Below the pieces are notes generated by a model, which was given only the letters and a program-made list of their open reading frames with translations, was not told where the DNA came from and did not search any database. A stretch of 64,000 bases of DNA from Tomocerus qinae (taxonomy: Eukaryota; Arthropoda; Collembola; Entomobryomorpha; Tomoceridae): contig CM034546.1 of assembly GCA_020055645.1 (NCBI GenBank), forward strand, positions 69,874,001-69,938,000. The letters run 5' to 3'. Below, one piece after another: positions 47,759-58,783 of this stretch. Every line of letters starts with the position of its first letter. Within the stretch, counting starts at the first letter, position 1. A program made the position numbers and the translations under genes.

Positions 47759-50212
47759 ATCAAAAATACCAATCGGAAAACTAATTATATTTCTGAAATT
47801 ACTAGAAACATTGTTATTGGTTCCACATCATTAAGAAAAGTGACACCGATGTAGTGCAGCCAAGTTTATTGGAAATAAATGTTTATATGTTTTGCAAATA
47901 TCCTGCTATTCCAGTTTAATTAAAGGTAATATCAATATAATGGCATAATTTTTTATCAGTCCAACATTTCATTCATATCACCGGTATCACAATTTAACAC
48001 TTTACCGTTTATTCAATCCAATAAAATGTTACAACAATATATAGCTTAGGTAATGATTATACTCTAATTCTCTTAATAACATGCAGTAGATAGGATATTA
48101 TATACAGCAGAGAGTTATATGCAAAATCAATACAGTCGCGATTTAATGTAAATACACTATTGACTTAGAAAGATTTCAGTAGCTAGACTTGCCCAATATC
48201 ATAGCGGTAAAATATATTTCATTTGACACCTCTATTTGCTTTAGATATGCCATAAAGCTTTTAATCCACCGACCGAAAGGAAATGTAACTGGTATTTTTA
48301 AGATATATACCACTGGGATTAGCAAGGCAACGTCTATTACATACACCTATAAATAAATGTAATGGTTTCAATAGTCAGTAAATATCAGGGCTTTATTGAG
48401 CAGGAAATATGGGTTATTAGTCCACCCGCCCGAAATTCAAGATAATTGTGACTTTTTCTCAAAATCTCATGATTGGTGTCATAAGTAAAAGTAATATTCA
48501 CCTAGGTGTGTTATTTTTTAATCTAAAAGTTTATGACTCAGCGATTGTGTCTCAGCGACTCCTAGAATCGAGTTTTAAAGATGATCTTAATAAATACAAT
48601 TTTTTCAGTAAGTGTAGGTCCATGAATGGCAGTGATACAAAATAACAGAGCTGAATCATATATCATTATATCCCTTAATTGGATTAAGGCCCTTTTCACT
48701 GCCAAACGAAATGTAGAGAGAGACTCTTAACACTGCCAAACGAAATGTGGATTAAGATCTTTTCCTTAAGGGACAATCAGCCAGTTACTTCTTCTTCCGC
48801 CAATAGTGACAATAATGGACAAATAATTGGAATAAAATCATTAGTTTGTAACTTCTAATGCATTAATCTAATCAAAAATTACGATTTACATTGAAAATAA
48901 ATAGTTGATTGTTTTTATAGAATTATATAATATAGTAATTTTATCAATCAATTTATTAAATTTTAAGCAATTATAATTATTATACCTTGATTATACCATT
49001 AGTAATATATGTGTAGTATCAGAGTATCAGCCACATTGACATGTTGCCATAAAGCGAAAAATCAGGGTTTGATTGAGCTGGAGTGAGGTCAATGTAACTC
49101 AGATTCTGAGAGATTCATATATGCATAAGCATAATAGACAAAGGATTTTAGTGCAGAATTTACATCTTTATATACTCTATACATAAACGTAAAGTGGGAC
49201 ATGCGCATGGAGTTCTTTCACTATTCTTGTATAAATGTTTGTATATATGTCCGTAATATTTTTAATTAATGAGTAAGGGTAATATTTTGTAATTAATGAG
49301 CAAGGACTAGACTAGACTACTGAGTCCAATCAACGGTCTATGAAATTCGGGCCAATGCGCAGTCGCTAGAAATTTACTGATTTCAACATTTTCTAGCACT
49401 CTTTATGTGCTAAGATTCAACTAGTAAAAATCTAATTTCATTGAATGTTTAGACTCTGTTATGAATATATTATTGGTTATAATTAGTTCTTTCTAGAGCA
49501 AATGTTCGATCATCTTTATCGATTCCTTTATTGTATGTTTTTATGAATGATTCTACGAATTATAATTGGAACACATACAAGCTTTGAACAATCTCTATAG
49601 TTAATCAAGTTTCCGTGAAAACCGTCAATGTTTTTCAGAACATGGAAAAGGTTGCCTCTATGTTATCTTTTTCCTTAGTGTGCTTTTTTGACGTTTTGCT
49701 ATGACATTCGCTTCATGTGAAGCTGAATTATAAATAAATTTGAGGTTGTTACAAACTTCCTTTTCACATGACAAAATAATAATGCCATTTTCTATTACTT
49801 TTATACCGTATAACATTACAGTTACAATTTAAAGTAACCAAAAAGGAACAAGGCAATAAGTTTCCTTTTTGCTAATTTTGCTAGGCAAAAAGACAACCAA
49901 ATAGGCAAAAAGTAACCTTTTTACCTTTTTCATGTCCTGATGTCTTTAAATATTTGGTTTTTCTCTTTGGGTGATAATTTCTGGGTGGCAGGGAAATACA
50001 GGCGATGTGACTTTACAGGAAACGGGAATCATCGGAGGTACGGAATCAGTATCAATTGTACTTTAACATTTATTAATTACATTATTATTTATGTATTTCA
50101 ACCATAAAGTCAACTTTTAAACGTTTTGGACTTTAAGGGTGGCTAATAGTGGAGGTTTAGCTCCTCCCACAAGTACATCAATGCTAGCAAAAGCAAAGCT
50201 AACTGCACTGCA

Positions 50213-50382
50213 CTAAAAATTAAATCCTTCCCTGGTATAAAGTAGTCCCTTTGGCACTCCAAATTCCGCCAACACAAAATTACATTTACCCTCGCACACA
50301 AACAACAGATTAGATAGATGACAATTCATACTTTTATAGAATCCGGATATATTTTCAAACGGATCAAAAATCTGTAAGAAAG
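50213..50382 (-). CDS. Doubtful terminal exon, unknown product
   Basis: An acceptor-like gtctttcttacag precedes a 56-codon frame (IFDPFENISGFYKSM, then CEGKCNFVLAEFGVPK) that ends in TAG. Composition is protein-like, with paired cysteines, but no family is recognised and no partner exon was found. Confidence 0.2.
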
Positions 50383-51073
50383 ACGGAACTAGGACAGAAA
50401 ACAAATATCAAGTTTGTTTTGAGTGTGCACTGTAACCTGTAACTCTAGTTCCATACTTGTTTTGTGTACTCTGCCACTCTAGACTTGTGGGTCGTTCTCT
50501 GATGGTTTTGCTTATACATTTTTTCAAATTACAGACCTTTATAATAGTGGACATAAATCAAAAAATAATCAATCGATTTCATTTCGGTAAATTCTGTGTT
50601 GATCCTCCAGGATTTGTCTGGAACATGTGGCTCTCAGATTTTTTAATTATTTGATTGTAATAAAAATACATCACAATATTGTCGTAGAAAATTTCCGCGC
50701 CCTTTTTCTATAAATTTTTTTTTTGAAACGCTAATTATGACCCACTTGGTTTGTTTTTGAAAATTCGGAGGGCCACAAGTTCCAGGGTAATGTTTAATCT
50801 TTCCAACAATAGTCACCAAAATCTTGTACGTGCAATATTACTTCAGATATTTTCACTTTCCTGAGATAGGAAATTAACATTACTGATACTCAACCTTAAT
50901 AATAGTATATTAACAACATATTTCAATATGTCATGTAAATTAAGAGTTAAATTTTATCTAAATACATTACAACGTTTTACAGATTTGGCTCTTAACTGCA
51001 CGCACAAGTTTTCTTTCATACTTTTGGAAGCGCCGGTAATTCCAAACTTCCGGTGATTCCCGTTCCTGTAATG

Positions 51074-51440
51074 TCACACTGCCTGTGTTTCCATGTAATC
51101 ATCAGATTGCATAGATACTGTAGGAACTGATATGGGTGTGTCGTCTGATCTTTGTACGTTTTTCTTTGGACAGTAATTTTGTCCATAACAATTTGTAAAG
51201 ATGTAAAGTCTGATTATGTTTATTTCCTGAATTAAGGATTTAGTAACTTCCTGAAAAAATCCAAAGAAAAGAAGTTGTTCCCCTGGCTCGAGACGAGTCA
51301 ACCTTAAAAGTCCCTTGAAAGCGTTCGATGCATAGAAATTAGATGTTAGGCAACAAAGACAACATATAAGGTAATAATATGGACTAAAGGAAGCGACTAC
51401 GTTTGGTTCGCAGATCCCGAAGGTTACAAACTCTGTGATA
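51074..51440 (-). CDS. Doubtful membrane-protein exon
   Basis: After an acceptor-like tatatatcacag, a frame of about 120 codons holds a hydrophobic Cys-rich segment (YYYLICCLCCLTSNFYAS) and a polar tail (RSDDTPISVPTVSMQSDDYM) that looks like a cytosolic C-terminus. No family recognised and no upstream exon secured, so this may be chance. Confidence 0.25.
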
Positions 51441-52036
51441 TATATATAGATGAGAAACATATGTCTGGCATCCGTCCATCCCCAAAAGGTGAGAGAACCT
51501 TGTATAGTTGCGCTCAAAATTCAAATCAGTCATTCATGAGCGGCTGAGTGAGTGAGTGAGTTTGTGTTTTTTGTATTCTACTATTGTATTGTCGCAGTCG
51601 TCACGTCAGTGATTAAACCGGAGACCGACTGACTGTACTGTCTTCTGTCTTGTTCATTAATTTTTAAATACAGTACTGCTAAAACGTCAAGATTTAGTTA
51701 ATACGATTGATCACACCAATCCGTGGTCTTTTCTATGTAAGACAATAAGACAACTAGTGGTCCTAAGTTGAGAAGGTTGAAGGTAAAAACTTTTGACTTG
51801 AATGCTATTCATCATAGCGTTCTGACCTGACATTTGGACTGAAAATATCAATGACATTAAATAAATAAAATGAAACAAACATCCTTTAAATTTATTTATC
51901 GGGTACGGATGATCAACGATTGTAAATTGTGTGGTTTCTAATCTAATTTCTGTAATCTGTAGATTCAAGATTAAAGTCAAAACAAGCGGCAAACAAAACA
52001 TTAGACAGCTGAGAGTTCCAATAATATCAAGGCAGG

Positions 52037-55000
52037 ATGGATGCCAGTTTGGACTACAAGGATGTCACTTACGAAGTGCGGGGAGCAATGGTTAGAAAAT
52101 TCAGAATAATTAAATAATTACATATTTTTTATTTTATTAATGATATTTATATTTATTTATTTTTTCTTTTGTCAATTTTAGTATTTAGTTGTATAATTAT
52201 GGTAGGTGTATAATATTAATTGTTTAATTTAGGTGGCGGGGAGGTTGAAGTTCACAGACACTGCTATGGTGTTCAAGAACGGAAAAACGGGTAAAGTGGA
52301 GACGATAAATTCGGGAGACATTGATGTGGTTAATTGGCAGCGTTTGGCTGGCCAGTGGGGCATTAGAATGTTTCTCAAGGGAGGCGCCTTACACCGCTTT
52401 GGCGGTTTCAAGGAGGCGGACCGCGAAAAGGTGGCCAAGTTTTTTAAACAACGCTATGATCTGCCAATGCTCACCCGGGAGTTGTGTATCAAAGGGTGGA
52501 ACTGGGGGACCGCAAAGTTTGCAGGCTCCGTACTCACCTTCGATGTTGGAAACGAACTCGATTTCGAAGTCCCTCTCAACTACGTATCTCAGTGCACCAC
52601 CGGCAAGAACGAAGTTACCCTTGAATTTCATCAGGTATGAATCGTTATTTAAATTTTACATATAAATACAAAATTAAAGTAGAAATTGGTAATTATTTAA
52701 ATCTTTAAAATAACATTATTAATATCAAATTCCGGACTATCGAAATATTCAAGGCAAAATACTAACATAGTGACGTATATTTTATAGCTGCAATGGTAAA
52801 AATTGAATAAATTGATGCAAAAATTAATATCATATTGATTAATATTCAATTCCAGATAAGAATAAGTTCGAAATTGTGCTTTGAAATAATTTGTGTTAGT
52901 AAAACGGTATATCAGCTGATCAGGCATTAAATTATTAAATTATTAAGTAATTATGTACATGAATTTGACATAATAACTAATAGTTAATTATAGAATATGG
53001 TGTATATTGTATATATTCATTTAAATATATAATTTATATTACAAATTTACTTGATGTGCATAGTGCATAAAGTCCCGTAATCATGTGTAATTTCAGAACG
53101 ACGATGCTCCAGTAAGTTTGATGGAGCTGCGGTTTCACATCCCGTCAAGTGAGTTGGCTGGTGATGATCCAGTTGATTCTTTTAAGGAGCAAGTGATGAA
53201 CAAAGCCAGCATCATTAGTGCTGTTGGAGATGCCATCGCGATCTTCCGAGAAATTCAGTGTCTCACACCCAGGTCAATATTTATATTAACTTTATTTCTT
53301 CAAAAATGTTTTGGTATTTATTATGTTGTTAAATGAACTTTTGAAATTATATTTTTCTGCAGAGGTCGATACGACATTAAAGTGTTCCAAGCGTTTTTCC
53401 AGTTGCACGGAAAGACTTTTGATTACAAGATTCCGATGTCCACAGTACTGAGACTTTTCCTCCTCCCACACAGCGATGGTCGTCAAATGTTCTTTGTGGT
53501 CAGTTTGGACCCTCCAATCAAACAAGGACAAACTCGTTATCACTATCTCACCTTCCTCTTCTCTCAAGATGACGAAGAAGTTTCCATCGAACTCCCAATG
53601 TCCTCGTAAGTTGTCGTTGGCTATTAAAAGAGTGATGAGTATTTCTATAAGTTGCTTGCAAAATAAAATTCTTATTTAAATAGTGTTGGAATTGTTTATT
53701 GCTAGTATCTATCTATTTTAATTTTTCAGTGTTTAATTTTTAATTATATTTTAGAGAGGAGATTAAAACAAAATACGATGGGAAGTTACAAAAAGAGATG
53801 ACTGGAGCTATGTACGAGGTGGTCAGTAAAGTTATGAAGGCAATGGTCAATAGAAAAATAACTATACCTGGCAATTTCAAAGGGTAATTTATTTTCCATG
53901 GATTATTTTACCTTTCGTTTGTAATTTATTATATAATTAAACCTAATCTTATTGTAATAAAATATTCTTAGGCATTCTGGAACTCCGGCAGTGAGTTGTT
54001 CATACAAAGCAGCAGCAGGATACATATACCCACTGGAAAGAGGATTCATCTACATACACAAACCTCCTCTTCACATCCGATTCGAAGAAATCCTCAGCGT
54101 AAATTTTGCCCGTGGCGGAGGAACCACCAGGTTAAACAATAAACATACTTTTGATAGCTATTCATTTCAACTATACCTCTGTCAATATTCGTAACAAAAA
54201 CGATTTTTTGGTTGTAGATCCTTTGACTTTGAGATAGAGACCAAGTCGGGTGTAGTCCACACGTTCAGCAGTATCGAAAAAGGAGAGTATCCAAAACTTT
54301 TTGATTACATCACCTCTAAAAACCTCAGAGTTAAGAACCGCGGAAAATTGGTATGTCCCAAATACGACAAATGTTTAGAGCAATATTACTAATTAATTAT
54401 TCATGTCGTTTAAAAATTTTATTAATTATTTATTTTAATTTATCTTTGAAACCAATTACTGGCAGATTTTAATTTTATTTCAAAAACTAGGTAAAAAGTT
54501 ACCTTGTTTTCTGTCTCCAACATATTATTATCCATTGTTAATGGATGTACATATTATAAAAGATACATTTCTTAATTCTGATTTACTTTACACGCTGTGG
54601 TAATTAAAATTAATGACCACGTCTATATAGTATTCCCTTTTGAACTCGTCGATTGACAAGGGTTCTAAAAAATTGACATTCATTTTGGTAGTCAAAAATC
54701 CAAAAATCAACAATTACTGAAGAAAAGGCCCTATTAAATTAACGTGGTCGTAAACTATAACATTTTAGCTTTCAGTAACTATTATTTATAAATAAATTGT
54801 TTTCACTAAACTATTTTACATTTATCATTATTTAAAAATTAAAAAAAATTACCTGTCTTGTTTTAAATATTTAATTATTTAGAATGCTTTATGTTCACTA
54901 ATTATTTCGTTCTTAGGACAAGGTTAACATTGCCGGAGACTTTGACGACAGTGATGCCGAAGAGGAACCAGATGCATATTTGGCAAGAGTTAAGGCTGAA

Positions 55001-56452
55001 GCTCGAGAGCGTAGTGATGATGAGTTCAGCGACGAAGGCTCCAGTGTCGATGAAGATTACGATCCAACTAAGGCAGTTGCCAAGGGCAGTGGGGATGACG
55101 ACGAAGAAATGTCCGTACTCAATACCCTTACCGATATACATTGTATTAACCAACCTAAGTTAATTAATTTTTAAAAATTCAAATATTTTAGGACTTCTGA
55201 CACAGAGGGATCGGGCAGTGAAGGTAGTGGAGACCCAGAAGATGACGATGAAGAGGAGAAAAAGAAAAAGCCCAGCAAACCTCGTAAACCGGTGAATAAC
55301 ATTTTAATGATACTAAAACTAATACCTAATTCCCAAACGCTCGAATCTGTTAACCTAATTAAACATGATTGATAACAGCGAGACACCTCATCTAAAAAGT
55401 CATCATCTCGGAAGAAGAAGGACAAAAATGCTCCAAAACGTCCCATGTCTGGCTTCATGATGTTCCTCAATGACAAAAGAGAAGAAATTAAAAGCAAATA
55501 TCCAGACATTGCCTTAACTGAAATCGCCAAAAAGGGTGGCGAGATGTGGAAAACTGCTCCAGACAAGGCCGTAAGTTTATATTTAGAAGTGGTGGATACT
55601 AATTATCAGTTCCATCTAAATGTGAATTATTTATTTACATTTTACATTGTAGGAATACGAAGAAAAAGCGAAGGTAGCAATGAGTGAGTACAAGAAAAAG
55701 ATGGCAGATTACGTACCTGAGGAAGGAGACACTTCTAGTAAGCCTAGCAAATCTTCAAAGTCGAAAAAGGTTAAAGTAAAGGAAGAAGGTAAAGGAAAAG
55801 ACGAGAAGAAAAAGTCCGCCTTAACGGGAAGAGAAGGAGGTGGTTCAAATTACAAAAGCAAAGAGTTCATTGAATCCTCTGGGTCTTCTTCTGATGACTC
55901 AGATGATGAAAAATCCAAAAAGAAGAAAGCCCCTGAGAAAAAGGCACCAGCCAAAAGCAGCCAGGTATATTTTTTATAAAATTTGTTAGTATTTTTATGG
56001 GAACAATTGAAATTTATAATAATTATACGTTTTTACAGAAAAAGAAAGGATCTGGTTCCTCCTCCGACGCTGACTCTGATGATGACAAATCCAAGAAGAA
56101 AAAGCCCCCAGCCAAAAGCAGCCAGGTTTATTTTCATTGCAAAGAATTGTTCTATTAGTGACATATTAGTGACATAATTTGAAATTATGATTAAATTGAT
56201 TGATTCTACAGAAAAAGAAAGGATCTGATTCTTCCTCAGACGCCGACTCTGATGATGGCAAGTCTAAAAAGAAAAAAGCCCCTGAGAAAAAATCAGCTAA
56301 GCCTGCAAAAGGCAGCCAGGTATAATTTCATAACGAAAAAATTATATTTTCATTACCTGTAAGTAATGTATGATTAATGGCTAACTTTTTAGAAAAAGAA
56401 GAAGGATGAGTCTGAGTCTGAAGTGAGTATGTCAAGTGGCGGATCCGACTAA
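52037..56452 (+). CDS. SSRP1: SSRP1, FACT histone-chaperone subunit, 782 aa
   Basis: Partner of SPT16 in the nuclear FACT complex, which disassembles and reassembles H2A-H2B during transcription and replication. Fourteen exons (52037-52090, 52233-52634, 53097-53272, 53363-53605, 53755-53883, 53972-54130, 54218-54350, 54917-55110, 55192-55291, 55379-55570, 55653-55964, 56039-56125, 56212-56319, 56393-56452) join with consistent phases to 782 aa, somewhat longer than human (709). Order: N-terminal POB3/PH region, middle PH-like region ([49 protein letters not shown]), an acidic stretch (about 440-520), one HMG box at about 545-613 ([20 protein letters not shown]) and a Lys/Ser/Asp tail. Exons 11 (end), 12 and 13 encode near copies of one module. 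AATAAA motifs lie near 56,648. Confidence 0.96.
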
Positions 56453-57867
56453 GCGTAACATTACTTTTGCATTTAAGGAAACATTTCTTTTTTACTGTTC
56501 TATTCTTATGAAACACAAAACATTTCTGATACTGATAATTCTTCTACAGCGCGTAAAATTAATTCAGATTTCTGAGCAGTATTGACTTACGAGTAATGAA
56601 ATTTCAATTTTAAATTTAATTGTACAATGTAGCAAAAAAATCAACTGAATAAATAAAAAACGTATAAGGATAATTACCGCTTAGACATTAAAATTTTCAT
56701 TCATGAACTATATAATGAGTTGTTTAATCTCAATTAATTGGATTAAATGTTTATAGGTAATTAGGTGATTATGTAAGTACTAAAAGGGCTAACTGATATT
56801 TCCATTAATAATTGGAATCTTTAAACAATGAGTCACTTATGTGTTGCAAAACTGGTCCACAAATATTGACAGAAAAATACGTCATAGTCATATTATGTAT
56901 GTGCGTAGACACAGAGAGAAAGGTTCTTTCATATAGGTAGGGCACCTTACAAAAACCTACGAAGATGTATTAAGTGCAAATGCATGGCCATTATCATTTG
57001 ACACATATAGGTTGCAGGGCCGCAGCGAGGGGGGGGCCGGGCCCCCCGAAATCGAAGAAAAGAAAGGAATTTTTGCCTTAAAACCCAAAAATTTTTCGCA
57101 TTATTATTTGTCGGGCCCCTCCCGAAATTTTTTTCTGGCTGCGGCCCTGATAGGTTGTAGATAAAATAAACTTTCAAATCCGAATCTACAAAACATTTGA
57201 CAGAGCAGGGTTTCAACTTAGTTTAAAAGTCAAATTAACACCAGATGCCCCACCATTATATTTATATGGGATTTAGTTGCATAAGTAAGAAAGTCCTTTG
57301 ATTTCCCCGTCTCGTGATTATAGACTGTTGGCAAACAACGATAGGTAAGCAGTTTGTAATGTGGAGGTACTTTTTACTTTATTGCAGTAATTAAGTGATA
57401 AGTATAGGTTATAATATTATGGTCGTGTAAAATTACCATTCCAAACATCACGTTTACTTCTCTGTAAGTTAATTTTACTGCAATATTATTGGTTGTCTTT
57501 TCAATGTGATAAAAAGTAAATGTTTATCATAGTGAAAAGACAACGTGTGGTGGTACGGCGTACGACAAACAAAGTATTAAGTATTTATTGATCAGTATTA
57601 TATTGGGATTTAAAAAGTGCGTTTTGGGGGTGATTCGGCTGATAACGTTTGTTTATGCCAGTCGGCATTTTCTGACAAACGATCACCAACTTTATTTAAT
57701 CCGATGATGACGTAATGTATATGTAATACTTTAATTACTGTATGTGGTTCGTAATTCTTGATTTAAAACGGTATAAATACTGAAGAAATTATTGCAATTA
57801 TTAATTTTGTGTTTTGTAAAAGTTGGTTTCAATTAAAGTATTTTCTAATTTTAACTTGGTGGTCGTC
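56453..57867. other. 3' UTR and intergenic DNA with one hAT MITE
   Basis: Begins with the SSRP1 3' UTR (AATAAATAAA near 56,648). No further gene is seen before the crystallin-like gene. The short element at 57,015 is listed separately. Confidence 0.45.
57007..57157. mobile_element. hAT-like MITE (135 bp) with perfect 8-bp target duplication
   Basis: Element 57,015-57,149 begins cagggccgcagc and ends gctgcggccctg, a perfect 12-bp terminal inverted repeat. The octamer ataggttg flanks it exactly on both sides (57,007-57,014 and 57,150-57,157). A CAGGG start and 8-bp duplication are classic hAT features. The interior has G/C runs, gaaatcgaagaaaagaaagg and cccctcccgaaattttttt; related fragments lie at 23.1 kb. 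Confidence 0.88.
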
Positions 57868-58783
57868 ATGTCGACGTTGAAATTGGAATTTTTTGTCCTA
57901 TTTTATTGTGTGACAGTATCTTACGCCATTCGCCAACAGATTACTTCTATACCGGACTCAATTGCACTGGAGAAGGATTAATATTGGAAAGCAAGCAAAG
58001 GGATCTCATAGCAGAAGCCCCTAGAATTATCTCATCATATCAATCTTCTCTTGTCGTAGGATAGTGAGTTTTGTCAATCTTTGTTATAATATATCATATC
58101 AAAGCTAACAAAATTTCTGTATACAAAAATTAAGGGTGGTTAATAGCGGGGTTACTTGGACATGCACTTCCTCCACTTTTTGGAAATGAAGACTTTTGGT
58201 AAATAAATACGGGCTACATTCTAATCCTAAGTAATACACACAAAGTGTATACCCAAGTTACCCCGCTATTAAACTATTAACTATCCTTCAAGAATAGAAT
58301 CCATTGATATTTTTGATAATGTAAAAATTCACCACTGTAATTATCTGTTGGCTTAGTTGGCGAGTACAATCTGAAGTAAATTTTACAAATAATATTGACT
58401 TTACGGGTGGTTATGAAGCCGCAGTCTGTCGAAGTAAATCAATATCGTTCCAAGCAAAATCGGCAAGGTATTTAGGACCATCAGACACGAAGACTAACTC
58501 CCTTTCGTTGTATGAAGAAACAGCATGGAGAGGCAGAGAAGTTATAATTACCGGACCAGCATTTGCCAACATTCCTTTCGTACCTAAAACATTTCGGACT
58601 ACTGGACAGATGAGCTGGACATTTTACAGCGGATTTAATTTCGACGGAACGGCAACCTGTTTCATTCCAAGGACTGACCTCTGGTATGATGGTAATGGGG
58701 GTACAATGACTACTGTCGGATCAATATTACGTGGTTGTGAACGTCATATTGATCACTTCTTTTATGGAGGTAACAGCAATTAA
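57868..58783 (+). pseudogene. Secreted beta/gamma-crystallin-like protein, one frameshift
   Basis: Exon 1 (57868-58063) starts with a signal peptide (MSTLKLEFFVLFYCVTVSYA). The mature part is in a different frame from about 57,920 on (DYFYTGLNCTGEGLILESKQ), so one base appears to be missing between the two. Exon 2 (58357-58783) continues the second frame with a second repeat (SLSLYEETAWRGREVIITGP; FYSGFNFDGTATCFIP) and ends at a normal stop. The paired motif F-Y-x-G-x-N-x-x-G/C and Y-E-x-x-x-W-x-G-R is that of Greek-key crystallin-type domains. Mature length would be about 185 aa, extracellular, with several cysteines. Function in invertebrates is unclear (calcium-binding or defence roles are known for some members). 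Frameshift may be an assembly indel. Confidence 0.62.
58131..58288. mobile_element. MITE-like inverted repeat in the crystallin-like intron
   Basis: The left arm taagggtggttaatagcggg + gttacttgg (58,131-58,160) is mirrored by cccaagttaccccgctatta + aactattaactatcctt (about 58,253-58,288), with a short duplication in the right arm. The element is about 158 bp and lies wholly within the intron. A related left end occurs near 50,138 (aagggtggctaatagtggag). Confidence 0.65.

Larger units (their letters stand above)
47759..52036. other. Intergenic, with two doubtful minus-strand exons
   Basis: No gene is firmly supported over 4.3 kb. Two minus-strand frames have weak signs of being exons and are listed separately (50,213-50,382 and 51,074-51,440). 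The right end must contain the SSRP1 promoter; AT-rich repeats of the aaaaagg type lie at about 49,830-49,935. Confidence 0.4.

Noticed and set aside
51711..52001. 96-codon minus-strand frame starting with a hydrophobic stretch
   Set aside because: It could pass as a signal peptide, but it overlaps the SSRP1 promoter and 5' region and no splice donor leads to another exon.
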